NCBI GenBank assembly: GCA_963422275.1
Contig: OY729418.1
Location: forward strand, 2,728,001-2,792,000
Reading direction: 5' to 3'
Origin: G963422275 sp963422275
GTDB taxonomy: Bacteria; Pseudomonadota; Alphaproteobacteria; Rhodobacterales; Rhodobacteraceae
Length of the DNA stretch: 64,000 nt
Shown here: positions 28,425-37,209 of the stretch, piece by piece
Position numbering within the stretch: position 1 is the first letter of the stretch
Layout of the letters: the number at the start of each line of letters is the position of its first letter
The notes under the pieces: generated by a model
Database searches by the model: none
Told to the model about the DNA's origin: nothing
The model's input: the letters and a program-made list of their open reading frames with translations, nothing else
Made by a program: the position numbers and the translations under genes

Positions 28425-28578
28425 ACTGTCGCAAAATGCGTATCTCCGACCATTGGCATGTCGCGTTAAAATCTGTACAAGTCGTTGTTACGATGTTCGA
28501 TTGAGGGAGAGATCGATGAATTTCTTCATAACGATGGCAGCCGAGTGCGTGGGTCCCGACAGTGCCCTGCGAAAGGTC
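28425..28578 (+). mobile_element. 5' end of family B IS element
   Basis: CTGTCGCAAAATGCG at 28426, then a leader and the start of an open frame (MNFFITMAAECVGPDSALRKV), match the 31204-31416 copy (MSFFMQVVAERVNPDSTLQKV) read from the other strand. The match stops abruptly where sequence of IS family A begins, so this is a junction of two truncated elements. Confidence 0.6.
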
Positions 28579-28800
28579 GGCGCAATGCGAGCCTCCAGGC
28601 GCTCCCAGGGGATCAGGCCGTCCATCCGCTCCAGAAAGATCTCGCGGCGCGTCTTGCGATCGCATTCGAGGCTTGCAAAGGTCAATTGCCGAAGGCGCTG
28701 CAGGTCGTGATCCCCCGAAAGAAAGGCGTGGCGCAAGACAGCGAGCGCGCACCGGATGCGCAATGCAACGCCTAAAATCAGGCTGTATTCAGAGGTTCCC
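28579..28800 (-). mobile_element. right-end fragment of IS family A (IS5-type)
   Basis: The terminus GGGAACCTCTGAATACAGCC (read on the minus strand from 28800) and the encoded transposase N-terminus (LRQLTFASLECDRKTRREIF) match the right end of the near-complete copy at 29978-31203. About 220 bases remain. It interrupts the broken ankyrin gene on its high-coordinate side. Confidence 0.75.
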
Positions 28801-29296
28801 TAGGCTGTCGACGGCGTCGATCTCGGCCTTGGCCCTGATCAGCAGCGTCATGATCGGACGCACCTCCTCGCGACCCGTGGCCCATAGAAGCGCTCTCTGC
28901 TCGCTCGATGTCTCCCCGTGACACCAGCTTCCACATTGGCCCCGGCATCATCAGCGCCTACACGACTTGCAGATTGTCGCTGTAGCAAACCGCCAAGTGC
29001 AGCGGGGTCATGTATTCTCCCTCCATCGCCACCGCCTCAATGTCGGCCCCGGCATTGACCAGCGTCCTCACCATCGCGGGATCCAAGTTGAACTTGGCGG
29101 CAAAATGCAGCGGTGTCATGTCATCGGCGCCGCCCTCGATCTCGGCCTGCACGTCGGCCAGCGTGGCCCGCGACATCCAGTCCAGATCAAGGAGAAGGTT
29201 GGGGTTACTTGCTCCGGCGACGTTCACCGACGACGCCAGTGCCATTGCGACCTCTGCCGTCAGTGCGAGCGCGGGTCTTGACAGCAATGCCCTCAT
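28801..29296 (-). pseudogene. exported ankyrin-repeat protein, frameshifted and truncated
   Basis: From the ATG at 29296 (GAGGGAG 7 nt upstream) the frame gives a signal peptide (ALLSRPALALTAEVAMALAS). Two ankyrin repeats follow: DDMTPLHFAAKFNLDPAMV with VRTLVNAGADIEA, then YMTPLHLAVCYSDNLQVV. The frame stops at 28958. Ankyrin-like sequence resumes in another frame (ALLWATGREEVRPIMTLLIR, AKAEIDAVDSLGN) and is then cut by the IS family A end at 28800. Secreted ankyrin proteins are often used by symbionts and pathogens to contact host proteins; here the gene is dead. Confidence 0.7.
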
Positions 29297-29388
29297 TGCG
29301 AAACTCCCTCTTCTTCGCAAGAAAGCGATATGCCTCGGCCGGGGCAAGGCTGTCCCGGCCGAGAGTTTCTTCGGTATCCCTTCGGGGT

Positions 29389-29977
29389 TAGGTCGTGTAC
29401 TCATAAAGGAAAAGGGATTTTCTTTTCGGCTCTGATGTGATTCAAGCTTCCAAACAGCGGGAGCTTGAGGATGCAGGGCCGGCACGATCTGACGGATGCG
29501 GAATGGGCGATCATCTCGCCGTTGCTGCCTGACAAGCCGCGGGGCGTGCCGCGGGTGGACGACCGGCGGGCGATCAGCGGGATCTCTTCATCTCCTGGAC
29601 TCCTCGGTGGTGCGCGCCCACCAGTACGCCGCGGGCGGAAAAAAGGGGGTCCGGACCACGCCATCGGACGCTCGCGAGGCGGGCTGAGCACCAAAATCCA
29701 CGTCGTCGTCGACGGCCGCGGCCTGCCGCGCCATCCTCAAGCTCATTGCAGACCATGGCTCTTGCCCCCACATCCCGACCCAACGGGACCGCCGGGAGCA
29801 ACGCTCGGTGCCCGATCAGCTGTACCGCCAACGCAATCTCGTCGAACGCTTCTTCAACAAGCTCAAGCACTTCCGAGGCATCGCGACCCGCCATCACAAG
29901 CTGGCAAGAAACTTCCTCGCCGCAATCGCCCTTGCCTGCATCCGCCTCTGGATCAAAACTAATGAGTACACGGCCTA
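29389..29977 (+). mobile_element. IS family C remnant (IS5 superfamily, IS427-like)
   Basis: The ends are inverted copies, TAGGTCGTGTACTCAT (29389-29404) and ATGAGTACACGGCCTA (29962-29977), with one mismatch. Inside, the plus strand encodes pieces of an IS427-group transposase: RHDLTDAEWAIISPLLPDKP, then DHAIGRSRGGLSTKIHVVVD, then in another frame a NLVERFFNKLKHFR-like end with ATRHHKLARNFLAAI. Frames change and a central part is missing, so the ~590-bp element is defective. Family A is inserted exactly at its right end. Confidence 0.75.
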
Positions 29978-31203
29978 GGGAACCTCTGATTTGGAGGGTT
30001 TTTTTTTGGGTTTGCTGCGGAATTTGCCCTTCCCGGCTGCGCCGGTCGGTTTTCGGCGGTCCGGAAGCCGCAAATGCGCGTTTTCGGGGCGAAACCGCCG
30101 CCGGTTCAGCCCCCGCAGGGCCGGTCCGGCAAATTCCGGACACACTTCTCCCTTGTCACGACAGGTGCGGCTGGGCAATCATCAGGTTCGAGAAGCCCGG
30201 AAGCGGCGCAAGCCGCTGCACGTTCTTGTCCAAACCCCGATACCGAACCATGTCGTAGCCGAACACCCGCTTGATGATCCGGAACGGATGTTCCACCCGC
30301 GCCCGCACCCGGGCCTTCGCCTTCTCCGCCCTGGCCGCGGCGCTGCCCGGCGCCAGCGTCCGGCGCTTGCTCGGGGGCATGGCAATCTGCCACGACACCT
30401 CGCGATGCGCGTGCTCCGCCCGCTTGCCGATCCCGCGGTATCCAGAGTCACCCCAGACTTGCTCCTCCTCGCCGTGCAGAAGCCGATCCGAAGGCGTCAG
30501 GTCGTGAACGTTGGCGGCCGTTCCCTCCAGATGGTGCACCAGACCCCGGGTGTCGGTGCCAATGTGCAGCTTCATCCCGAAATGCCACTGGTTCCCCTTC
30601 TTCGTCTGGTGCATCTCCGGATCGCGGGCGTTGCTCTCGTTCTTGGTCGACGATGGCGCCGAAATGATGGTGGCGTCAACGATGGTGCCCTTCTTCAGCA
30701 AAACCCCCTGCTCGGCCAAGTGATCCCTGATATCCTCAAACAGCTGCTGCGCCAGTCCGTGGTTCTCCAGCCGATGGCGGAAGTCGGGATCGTCGTCTCG
30801 TCCGGAACCTTCTCAAGCACCGCCCCGGCAAAGCGCCGGATGCTCTCCGCCTCGCAAGCTGGTCCTCCATCAACGGGTCGCTCAGGTTGTAAAACAATTG
30901 AACGCAGTGCACGCGCAGCATCACCGACAGCGGATACGGCTGTCGCCCCTTGCGGCCGCCCTTCGGATACACTGGCGCAATGCGGGCCTCCAGGCGCTCC
31001 CAGGGGATCAGGCCGTCCATCCGCTCCAGAAAGATCTCGCGGCGCGTCTTGCGCTTCTTGCGATCGCATTGGAGGCTGGCAAAGGTCAGTTGCTGAAGGC
31101 GTTGCATGTCAGGATCCCCCCAAAAAAGGCGTGGCGCAAAATAACAGGCGCGCACCGGATACGCAATGCAACGCCCAAAACCGGGCTATATTCAGAGGTT
31201 CCC
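29978..31203 (-). mobile_element. IS family A, near-complete IS5-type insertion sequence
   Basis: The 1226-bp element is bounded by inverted repeats starting GGGAACCTCTGA (left 29978-29989, right ending 31203) and flanked by a CTA/TAG target typical of IS5. It holds one transposase gene on the minus strand, now frameshifted (see the pseudogene entry). Its left neighbour is element C and its right neighbour the 5' end of element B, forming a nest. Partial copies occur at 28579-28800, 50280-50690 and 56582-56957. Confidence 0.88.
30156..31107 (-). pseudogene. IS5-family transposase with two single-base frameshifts
   Basis: The start (MQRLQQLTFASLQCD), the middle (SIRRFAGAVLEKVPDETTIP) and the end (VDATIISAPSSTKNE, HQTKKGNQWHFGMKLHIGTD, RVEHPFRIIKRVFGY) together make a normal IS5 DDE transposase, but they lie in three frames. 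The first shift is near 30857, where one base is missing in the codon after EDQL. The second is near 30783, where a T is missing before the CGCCAT that should follow PTF. Neither has an obvious slippery site, so I treat both as inactivating deletions. Without them the protein would be about 315 residues, normal for the family. Confidence 0.82.
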
Positions 31204-31416
31204 TAGAGCACCGACCGGCCGACGGACAGCATGAATTCGAGCGGGCGCTGCCAGTCCATCAGGGCGTCGACCTTTTGCAGCGTGCTATCCGGGTTCACGC
31301 GCTCGGCCACCACCTGCATGAAGAAACTCATCGGCCTCTCCCTCAATCGAACGTCATGACAAGCGCTTGCAGCCCTTCAGCCCGACATGCCAATGACTGG
31401 GGCGTATTTCGCAACA
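31204..31416 (-). mobile_element. 5' end of family B IS element, cut by IS A/C
   Basis: Reading the minus strand from 31416, the end CTGTTGCGAAATACGCCCC is followed by a leader and an ATG at about 31332 opening MSFFMQVVAERVNPDSTLQK and then FMLSVGRSVL. It stops at the junction with IS family A at 31203. Homologous segments are found at 28425-28578, 59540-59667 and, for the transposase body, 17593-18230. Confidence 0.65.
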
Positions 31417-31450
31417 GTTTTAAGCTTCGAAAATCAAGGGGCTTCCCGGA

Positions 31451-32377
31451 TCAGGCTTGATCCAGCAGCAACACAGATTGCCTGACTTCCAAAAAAGACC
31501 AGATCGCCCTAGTGAGGCGGTTCGAGTGGTTTTTGTTGCGGAACATCCGGATTTCCAAATCAACTTTCCAGTCCATATGGCCTGTGCGTACAAGGGTTCC
31601 GGCAACAAGGTCGGACGCCACTATGCTTTCGGGAAGCCACGCGACACCCGAACCATCCCGGGCCCGAATTCGCAGCGCGCCAGCCATGGAATTTTCGTAA
31701 ACGGTTCGCAAGTGCCGCGGTAAATCCTTGGTGCGGAATAATTGCTCCAGATGCTGGCCGATGGGAGCGTTGTCTCCAAAACGAAGGAACGGCATCTCAA
31801 TCATCTCGTTTTCGAAGTTGAAGATCGGTTTGCCGTCCGTTCCCGGTTTGCACACAGGGATCAGCCTGTCTCGACCGATGAGGACGGACTCGTCAGTTGC
31901 CTCCGGCTTGCGCTTGGGCCACCCTTTGCTTGCATAGGCAATCACAAAGTCAACATCGCCAAGTTTCAAATCGCGCAGACAGTTGGGCAGGTCGTCGGCA
32001 CGCAACCGCGACAAAATTGGGCCATAGGCCCCTTCAAAAGCCTGAAGCCAGTTTGGGTAAAATCGCCAGCCAATTGAATGCTGGGCCCCAAATGTGACGA
32101 CATATTTATCTGGCAGTGACAGTGCTTCCAGTATCTGGCTGCGTTCCTGTTCGATACAGGCCAAGGCCTGTAGCCCGGCTTCCAGAATTTGCGACCCGGG
32201 TGCCGTCAGTTTTACGGGCTGACGCGTGCGGTCTACCAGCGTCGTGCCAACCCACGCTTCCAGCGTCTTGATTCGGCGACTGAAGGCTGGCTGGCTGATA
32301 TTGCGTAATTCGGCAGCTTGCGAAAAATTGCCTGTGTGATTCAGTCGGTCGAGATCATAAAACAAAGAAATGTCCAT
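31451..32377 (-). CDS. LysR-type regulator, divergent from the sulfo-lyase gene
   Basis: This 308-residue protein carries the LysR helix-turn-helix at residues ~3-60 (LNHTGNFSQAAELRNISQPA, FSRRIKTLEAWVG) and a substrate-binding domain. I chose the ATG at 32377; a start nine codons upstream would place coding sequence over the dyad at 32378-32410. It is divergent from the cuyA-like gene with 109 nt between starts. LysR regulators are commonly paired with divergent sulfonate or amino-acid catabolic genes. The inducer is not visible; a sulfonated or amino-acid substrate of the neighbouring operon is the natural guess. Confidence 0.9.
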   Translation of the reverse strand: MDISLFYDLDRLNHTGNFSQAAELRNISQPAFSRRIKTLEAWVGTTLVDRTRQPVKLTAPGSQILEAGLQALACIEQERSQILEALSLPDKYVVTFGAQHSIGWRFYPNWLQAFEGAYGPILSRLRADDLPNCLRDLKLGDVDFVIAYASKGWPKRKPEATDESVLIGRDRLIPVCKPGTDGKPIFNFENEMIEMPFLRFGDNAPIGQHLEQLFRTKDLPRHLRTVYENSMAGALRIRARDGSGVAWLPESIVASDLVAGTLVRTGHMDWKVDLEIRMFRNKNHSNRLTRAIWSFLEVRQSVLLLDQA

Positions 32378-32410
32378 GACATATGCATAATATAAATTTT
32401 GCATAATGTC
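32378..32410. promoter_or_regulatory. candidate LysR operator dyad
   Basis: GACATATGCA and TGCATAATGTC form an imperfect inverted repeat around an AT-rich centre, including the TATGCA...TGCATA core. It lies immediately upstream of the lysR ATG, between divergent genes, where a LysR autoregulatory site is expected. Confidence 0.5.
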
Positions 32411-32486
32411 ATTAAATCATAGCATTGGAGATCGATGCCTTTCTCCGTCAACCTAGGGGCGCATAAATTCTGACAGGATTGCGCAA

Positions 32487-33530
32487 ATGGCTGGCACTGA
32501 AACACTTGACCGGGGAGGGACACGGATTGATTTCAGCCAGTTTCCGCGGGTTGCCCTGTGTCATCAGCCGACTCCAATTGAAGCAATGCCGCGCCTGAGC
32601 GAAGTGCTGGGTGGACCGAGCATCTTCATTAAGCGTGACGATTGCACTGGTCTTGCCACGGGTGGCAACAAGACCCGCAAGCTTGAGTTTTTGGTTGGCG
32701 AGGCGATACGGGAAAAGGCCGATATACTGGTCACGCAAGGTGCGATTCAATCCAACCACGTTCGCCAGACCGCGGCCGCCGCCTGCCGGGTGGGTATGAA
32801 ATGCCACGTGTTGCTGGAACGCCGTGTCCCGGGCCGCAGCACAGATTACGAGGTGACGGGAAACGTGTTTTTGGACAATGTCTTTGGTGCAACTCATGAA
32901 TTTCGCCCTGCCGGGCTGGATATGAATGCTGAAGCTGCAGCTGTGACGAAGCGCCTGCGGTCAGAGGGACATCGCCCATATTTAATCCCCGGCGGTGGCT
33001 CGAATCCGACCGGTGCGCTGGGATACGCCAATTGCGCTCAGGAAATCGTCGATCAGTCTGCTGCCAGCCGGCAAAAGTTCGACTGGTTTGTCATGGGTAC
33101 TGGCAGCACAGGGACACAAGCCGGGCTGGTGGCTGGCTTTCACGCAATCGGCTATGATCTTCCGGTGGTGGGGATCAGCGTCCGCCAGCCGCGCGAAAGA
33201 CAGATGAATGCGGTGCACGGTCTGACGCAGCGTACATTGAAAAAATTGGGAGCGGACGGGGTCAACATGAGTAAAATCCTGGTGGATGACGGTTATGTGG
33301 GTGAAGGCTATGGTATCCCCGCAACCTCTACCATTGAAGCGATCAGCCTTACGGCTCGCCAGGAGGGGATACTTCTGGATCCGGTTTATTCGGCCAAGGG
33401 AATGGCCGGGCTGATCGGGATGGCACGGCAAGGCTTCTTCAAGCCAATCGACAACGTCCTGTTCTTGCACACCGGCGGATCAGCTGCGCTATTTGCGTAC
33501 CAAGAGCAGATACTTGCATCATTAAACTAG
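32487..33530 (+). CDS. cuyA: PLP-dependent L-cysteate sulfo-lyase / D-cysteine desulfhydrase family enzyme
   Basis: This 347-residue fold-type II PLP enzyme belongs to the ACC deaminase/D-cysteine desulfhydrase family. The PLP-lysine motif TGGNKTRKLEFL (Lys near residue 59), GAIQSNHVRQTAAA and a phosphate-binding GTGSTGTQAG loop are present. The whole sequence, including RDDCTGLATGG, GLDMNAE, IPGGGSNPTGALGY and VGEGYGIP, closely recalls CuyA of marine roseobacters, which splits L-cysteate into pyruvate, ammonium and sulfite. D-cysteine desulfhydrase (DcyD) is the alternative. The neighbouring ABC transporter would import the substrate. No sulfite exporter or dehydrogenase is adjacent. Confidence 0.75.
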   Translation: MAGTETLDRGGTRIDFSQFPRVALCHQPTPIEAMPRLSEVLGGPSIFIKRDDCTGLATGGNKTRKLEFLVGEAIREKADILVTQGAIQSNHVRQTAAAACRVGMKCHVLLERRVPGRSTDYEVTGNVFLDNVFGATHEFRPAGLDMNAEAAAVTKRLRSEGHRPYLIPGGGSNPTGALGYANCAQEIVDQSAASRQKFDWFVMGTGSTGTQAGLVAGFHAIGYDLPVVGISVRQPRERQMNAVHGLTQRTLKKLGADGVNMSKILVDDGYVGEGYGIPATSTIEAISLTARQEGILLDPVYSAKGMAGLIGMARQGFFKPIDNVLFLHTGGSAALFAYQEQILASLN

Positions 33531-33572
33531 ATCGACGCTTGGAAACGACACAAACCAACAGAGGAGAAAATC

Positions 33573-34538
33573 ATGAAATTTAACTTGAAATCCCTAACAA
33601 TGGTGACGGCGATGGGAGCGTTTGCACTGCCGGCCTTTGCTGCCGAAGAAGTCAAGATCGGTGTGCCTTCTTGGACCGGAGCACAGGCCATTGCCCATCT
33701 TTTGGGTGCAGTGGTTGAAATGCGCATCGGCGGCAAGGTCGAATATGTGCCGGGAAACAATGCCACGATTTTCCAAGCGATGGATCAGGGCAAGGGGGAC
33801 ATTGACGTGCATCCAGATGTCTGGCTGCCAAACCAAGAGAGCTTTACCAAGAAATATGTGGATGAGGCTGGGACAGTGACCCTGTCGTCCAATCCATATG
33901 AAGGCAACCAGGGCTTCTGCGTTTCAAAGGATTTTGGCATGGCCAACAATATCACCGATATCGCAGACCTGAGCCGCCCCGATGTGGCCGCGTTGATGGA
34001 TAGCGATGGCAACGGCAAAGGCGAGATGTGGATTGGCGCTCCCGGTTGGGCCTCTGCCAATGTAAACGAAGTGAAGGTGCGAGATTACGGCCTGCTTGAT
34101 TTTATCGAACCCATCCGCGCCGAAGAAAGCGTGAAAACCGCACGCGTCAAAGACAGCATCGCCAAAGGTGAAGGCTATGCCTTCTACTGCTACGAGCCGC
34201 ATGCCATCTGGTACATGTTCGACGTTAAAATGTTGTCGGAACCGACCTATGATCCGGCGAAATACATCATGGTTCAGCCGTCGGATGACCCGGATTGGTA
34301 CAACAAATCCAACGTTGAAACAAAAGACGCGCTGAAAAACGTGCAGATCGCATGGTCGAACTCGCTGGTCGAGCGCTCGCCAGCGATTGCCGAGTTTTTC
34401 TCGAATTTTGGCTTGACCGCCGATGATGTCAGCGGCTTTGCCTTTGAAATTAGCGGGAATGGTCGCGGTCCGGCGGAAGTGGCCCGAGAATGGATCGATG
34501 CAAATTCGGATCGAGTTGACGCTTGGCTTGGCCTCTGA
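33573..34538 (+). CDS. proX: glycine-betaine/proline-type ABC transporter, periplasmic binding protein
   Basis: This 321-residue protein begins with a clear signal peptide (LTMVTAMGAFALPAFA, cleavage near residue 24) and continues as an OpuAC-type binding protein: KIGVPSWTGAQAIAHLL, KGDIDVHPDVWLPNQ and WYMFDVK. These proteins bind quaternary amines through Trp/Tyr cages. GAGGAG precedes the ATG. It follows the cuyA-like gene by 42 nt and precedes proV and proW, with a strong hairpin in between that probably gives the binding protein a higher dose. Because it travels with cuyA, its ligand might be cysteate or another zwitterion rather than betaine; this is inference. Confidence 0.88.
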   Translation: MKFNLKSLTMVTAMGAFALPAFAAEEVKIGVPSWTGAQAIAHLLGAVVEMRIGGKVEYVPGNNATIFQAMDQGKGDIDVHPDVWLPNQESFTKKYVDEAGTVTLSSNPYEGNQGFCVSKDFGMANNITDIADLSRPDVAALMDSDGNGKGEMWIGAPGWASANVNEVKVRDYGLLDFIEPIRAEESVKTARVKDSIAKGEGYAFYCYEPHAIWYMFDVKMLSEPTYDPAKYIMVQPSDDPDWYNKSNVETKDALKNVQIAWSNSLVERSPAIAEFFSNFGLTADDVSGFAFEISGNGRGPAEVAREWIDANSDRVDAWLGL

Positions 34539-34554
34539 CCCACCTGTGAATTTC

Positions 34555-34588
34555 AAAGGCGGCACCGGCAGACACCGGTGCCGCCTTT
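34555..34588 (+). terminator. strong hairpin between proX and proV
   Basis: A perfect 14-bp inverted repeat (AAAGGCGGCACCGG / CCGGTGCCGCCTTT) with a 6-nt loop lies 17 nt after the proX stop. It can act as an intrinsic attenuator or 3' stabiliser that raises binding-protein mRNA above transporter mRNA. The run of T after it is short, so read-through to proV is likely. Confidence 0.75.
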
Positions 34589-34615
34589 GTATTCAGGTAA
34601 ATGGACGGCCGCCGC

Positions 34616-35671
34616 ATGAACGATGACACCGTCATACAAATCTCGAATGTCTGGAAGATTTTCGGTACCGACCCGAAAGCGGCTCTTAAAGCCATTCACG
34701 AACGGAAGCTCAGCAAAGCGGAAGCCTTGGCACAGCACAATGCCGTTGTTGGGGTTGCGGATGTTAGCCTTACGGTAAATCGCGGCGAGATTTTCTGCAT
34801 CATGGGGCTGTCTGGCAGCGGCAAATCCACGCTTGTGCGTCACTTCAATCGGCTGTTGGAGCCGACCGCAGGCAAGATTCTGATTGAAGGCACCGATGTG
34901 ATGGCGCTGGGGGCAAAGGATCTGCAGAGTTTTCGAAACCGCAAGATCGGCATGGTATTTCAGAATTTTGCCCTGATGCCGCATCGGTCGGTGTTGGACA
35001 ATGTCGCCATGCCATTGGAAATCCGGCAGATCAGCAAAAACGAACGCAGTCGGCAGGCGGCTGCCATTCTTGACATCGTCGAGCTGGGGGCTTGGGGGGC
35101 GAAATTCGCTCACGAGCTTTCAGGTGGCATGCAGCAACGAGTGGGTCTTGCCCGCGCCTTGGCAGCCAACCCCGATGTTCTGTTAATGGACGAGCCGTTT
35201 TCAGCGCTAGACCCGCTGATCCGGCGGCAGTTGCAGGACGAATTCCTGCGTCTCAGCAAAATTCTGAAGAAAACGACCGTCTTCATCACCCACGACTTGG
35301 ACGAAGCTGTCCGCATCGGTGACCGCATTGCCATCATGCGTGATGGCCGGGTGGTGCAGATTGGCACCGCTGAAGACATCGTGATGCACCCGGCAGATGA
35401 TTATGTTGCGGATTTCGTTGCCGGGATCTCGCGCTTGAAAGTGGTGCGCGCCCATGCAGTCATGCAGTCATTGGATGATTATCGCGTCACCCACGGCCCC
35501 GTGCCTGCCGATGCGCTGCGTGTGAATGAAAGCGAGAGTTTAAGCAATCTGATCAACCTCGCCATCGACAATGGCAGCGCGATCCTTGTCGAAGATGGTG
35601 GCAGCGATGTGGGTGTAATTACCCAGGCCGACCTGTTGCGCACGGTGATTGAGGGAACAGAAGTATCATGA
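34616..35671 (+). CDS. proV: glycine-betaine/proline-type ABC transporter, ATPase
   Basis: This ~351-residue ATPase has Walker A GLSGSGKS, signature LSGGMQQR, Walker B VLLMDEPFSALD and an H-loop (TVFITHDLDEA). A C-terminal CBS-type regulatory region (ITQADLLRTVIEG) follows, as in ProV/OpuAA, where it senses ionic strength. The N-terminal extension with KALKAIHERKLSKAEAL is also typical of ProV. An ATG 15 nt upstream is an alternative start. Its stop overlaps the proW ATG (ATGA). It energises import with ProX and ProW. Confidence 0.92.
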   Translation: MNDDTVIQISNVWKIFGTDPKAALKAIHERKLSKAEALAQHNAVVGVADVSLTVNRGEIFCIMGLSGSGKSTLVRHFNRLLEPTAGKILIEGTDVMALGAKDLQSFRNRKIGMVFQNFALMPHRSVLDNVAMPLEIRQISKNERSRQAAAILDIVELGAWGAKFAHELSGGMQQRVGLARALAANPDVLLMDEPFSALDPLIRRQLQDEFLRLSKILKKTTVFITHDLDEAVRIGDRIAIMRDGRVVQIGTAEDIVMHPADDYVADFVAGISRLKVVRAHAVMQSLDDYRVTHGPVPADALRVNESESLSNLINLAIDNGSAILVEDGGSDVGVITQADLLRTVIEGTEVS

Positions 35672-37209
35672 GCGACGCAAGCGTGAATCCCATAGAGGCT
35701 ACCGGTACCGACGCAGCCCGCGCTTACGCCGAAGAGCGTCGCAACAATATTCGGACCTTTGTGCGCACCAGCCCCGAATACTATATTCAAAACTTCGACA
35801 AAATCGGCGCATCATCCCGATTCACACCCACCTTTAACGCCATGGCCGGACTGTTTGGCCCGATCTGGTTCGGTGCGCGCGGACTTTGGTCTTGGGCATT
35901 GCCGTTTCTGATTTTCGAAGCGATTTCCCTGGTGCAGATTGCCCGCGGCCTCTTTGGCGACTTGGCCGCCGACGCCATGGCGCGCATTGCTTCGATCGAA
36001 GGCACGCTGGAACTGCGGCGCAAACAATTGGCCTCGGCTATCGAAAGCGGTTCTAACAAAGCAGACGCTTACGAGCGCGCGGTGAATTCGCTTGAGGCTA
36101 ATATCGGCGGCATCCGGGAAGATGCGCTGGCACTCGCCGAAAGGGGTCCCGGGATCGCTCTGACCGGGCTTGCCATCCTGACAGTCGTCAAAATCGCCCA
36201 AGCCGTCGTGGCGAACTGGGCACTTGAGGCCCGGTTTGTCGAGTGGACCTCCAATCGTTCGGTCCGGTTTGGCATGCCGGTGCCCCATATTGTTTTCAGT
36301 GCGGTCTTTATAGCGGCTATCGTGTTTGCCGCGATGTTGCATTACAGTTTTCCGGGACGTTTCTCGCTGCTCAGCGAGTTCCCAACCGATCCCGACATTC
36401 GCCTGACCAGTATCGACGGTGTCGAAGCGTTCTTTACGTTCTGCGTCGTAAACGGCGAGGCCTTGTTTGACACCATCACCTACGGGATTCGTCTGATATT
36501 GGACGCGCTTGAACTGGTTTTTGTCGATACCCCTTGGATCGTGATTGCCAGCTTGATCGTGCTCTTGACTTGGCTGACGGCTGGCATTCGCACGGCGATC
36601 TATTCAGGAGCCTTCTTAGCCTATATGGGCCTTTTGGGGTTCTGGGATAAAGCCATGACGACATTGGCCCTTTTGGGCACGGCGGCTTGTCTGTCCATCG
36701 CAATTGGCATCCCTCTGGGCATGTTCGCCGCGCGTCGCCCCAAGTTCTATGCCCTCATCCAGCCGATTATGGATTTCATGCAAACCATGCCGGCTTTTGT
36801 CTTTATGATTCCGGTCATCGCATTCTTTGGTACCGGCAAGCCGGCGGCCGTAGTCACGACCATGATTTTCGGCGGCACCCCTGTGGTGCGCCTAACGGTG
36901 CTGGGTCTGCGCGGTGTGCCGGAAAACGTACGCGAGGCAGCGATCTCTTTTGGAGCGAACAAATGGTATCTGTTGACCAAGGTTGATTTGCCCTTGGCCA
37001 GCCCTTCAATCCGTGCAGGGATCAATCAAACGATCATGCTGTCGCTTGCCATGGTGGTGGTCGCATCGTTGATTGGGGCGAAGGGACTGGGCGAGGACGT
37101 GCTGGAGGCACTTCAATACGCCAATGTGGGACAAGGGATTTTGGCTGGTTTCTCGATCCTTTTCTGCGCCATGATCCTGGATCGGATTGTCCAGGGTCGG
37201 CGCAAATGA
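35668..37209 (+). CDS. proW: glycine-betaine/proline-type ABC transporter, permease
   Basis: This 513-residue permease has an N-terminal cytoplasmic segment (~50 residues), a first hydrophobic region, a helical hydrophilic domain (residues ~100-165, with LRRKQLASAIESGSNKA) and a C-terminal BPD_transp_1 core. The core carries the EAA-type motif GVPENVREAAISFGANKWYL and the membrane helices after residue ~285. It is longer than E. coli ProW (about 350), matching the large alphaproteobacterial betaine permeases. Its stop overlaps the ATG of a truncated hydrolase frame. Confidence 0.9.
   Translation: MSDASVNPIEATGTDAARAYAEERRNNIRTFVRTSPEYYIQNFDKIGASSRFTPTFNAMAGLFGPIWFGARGLWSWALPFLIFEAISLVQIARGLFGDLAADAMARIASIEGTLELRRKQLASAIESGSNKADAYERAVNSLEANIGGIREDALALAERGPGIALTGLAILTVVKIAQAVVANWALEARFVEWTSNRSVRFGMPVPHIVFSAVFIAAIVFAAMLHYSFPGRFSLLSEFPTDPDIRLTSIDGVEAFFTFCVVNGEALFDTITYGIRLILDALELVFVDTPWIVIASLIVLLTWLTAGIRTAIYSGAFLAYMGLLGFWDKAMTTLALLGTAACLSIAIGIPLGMFAARRPKFYALIQPIMDFMQTMPAFVFMIPVIAFFGTGKPAAVVTTMIFGGTPVVRLTVLGLRGVPENVREAAISFGANKWYLLTKVDLPLASPSIRAGINQTIMLSLAMVVVASLIGAKGLGEDVLEALQYANVGQGILAGFSILFCAMILDRIVQGRRK

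Noticed and set aside
30156..31107. Programmed frameshifting in the IS A transposase
   Set aside because: Two separate one-base losses without a slippery run; other copies retain the missing base at the first site, so decay is more likely.
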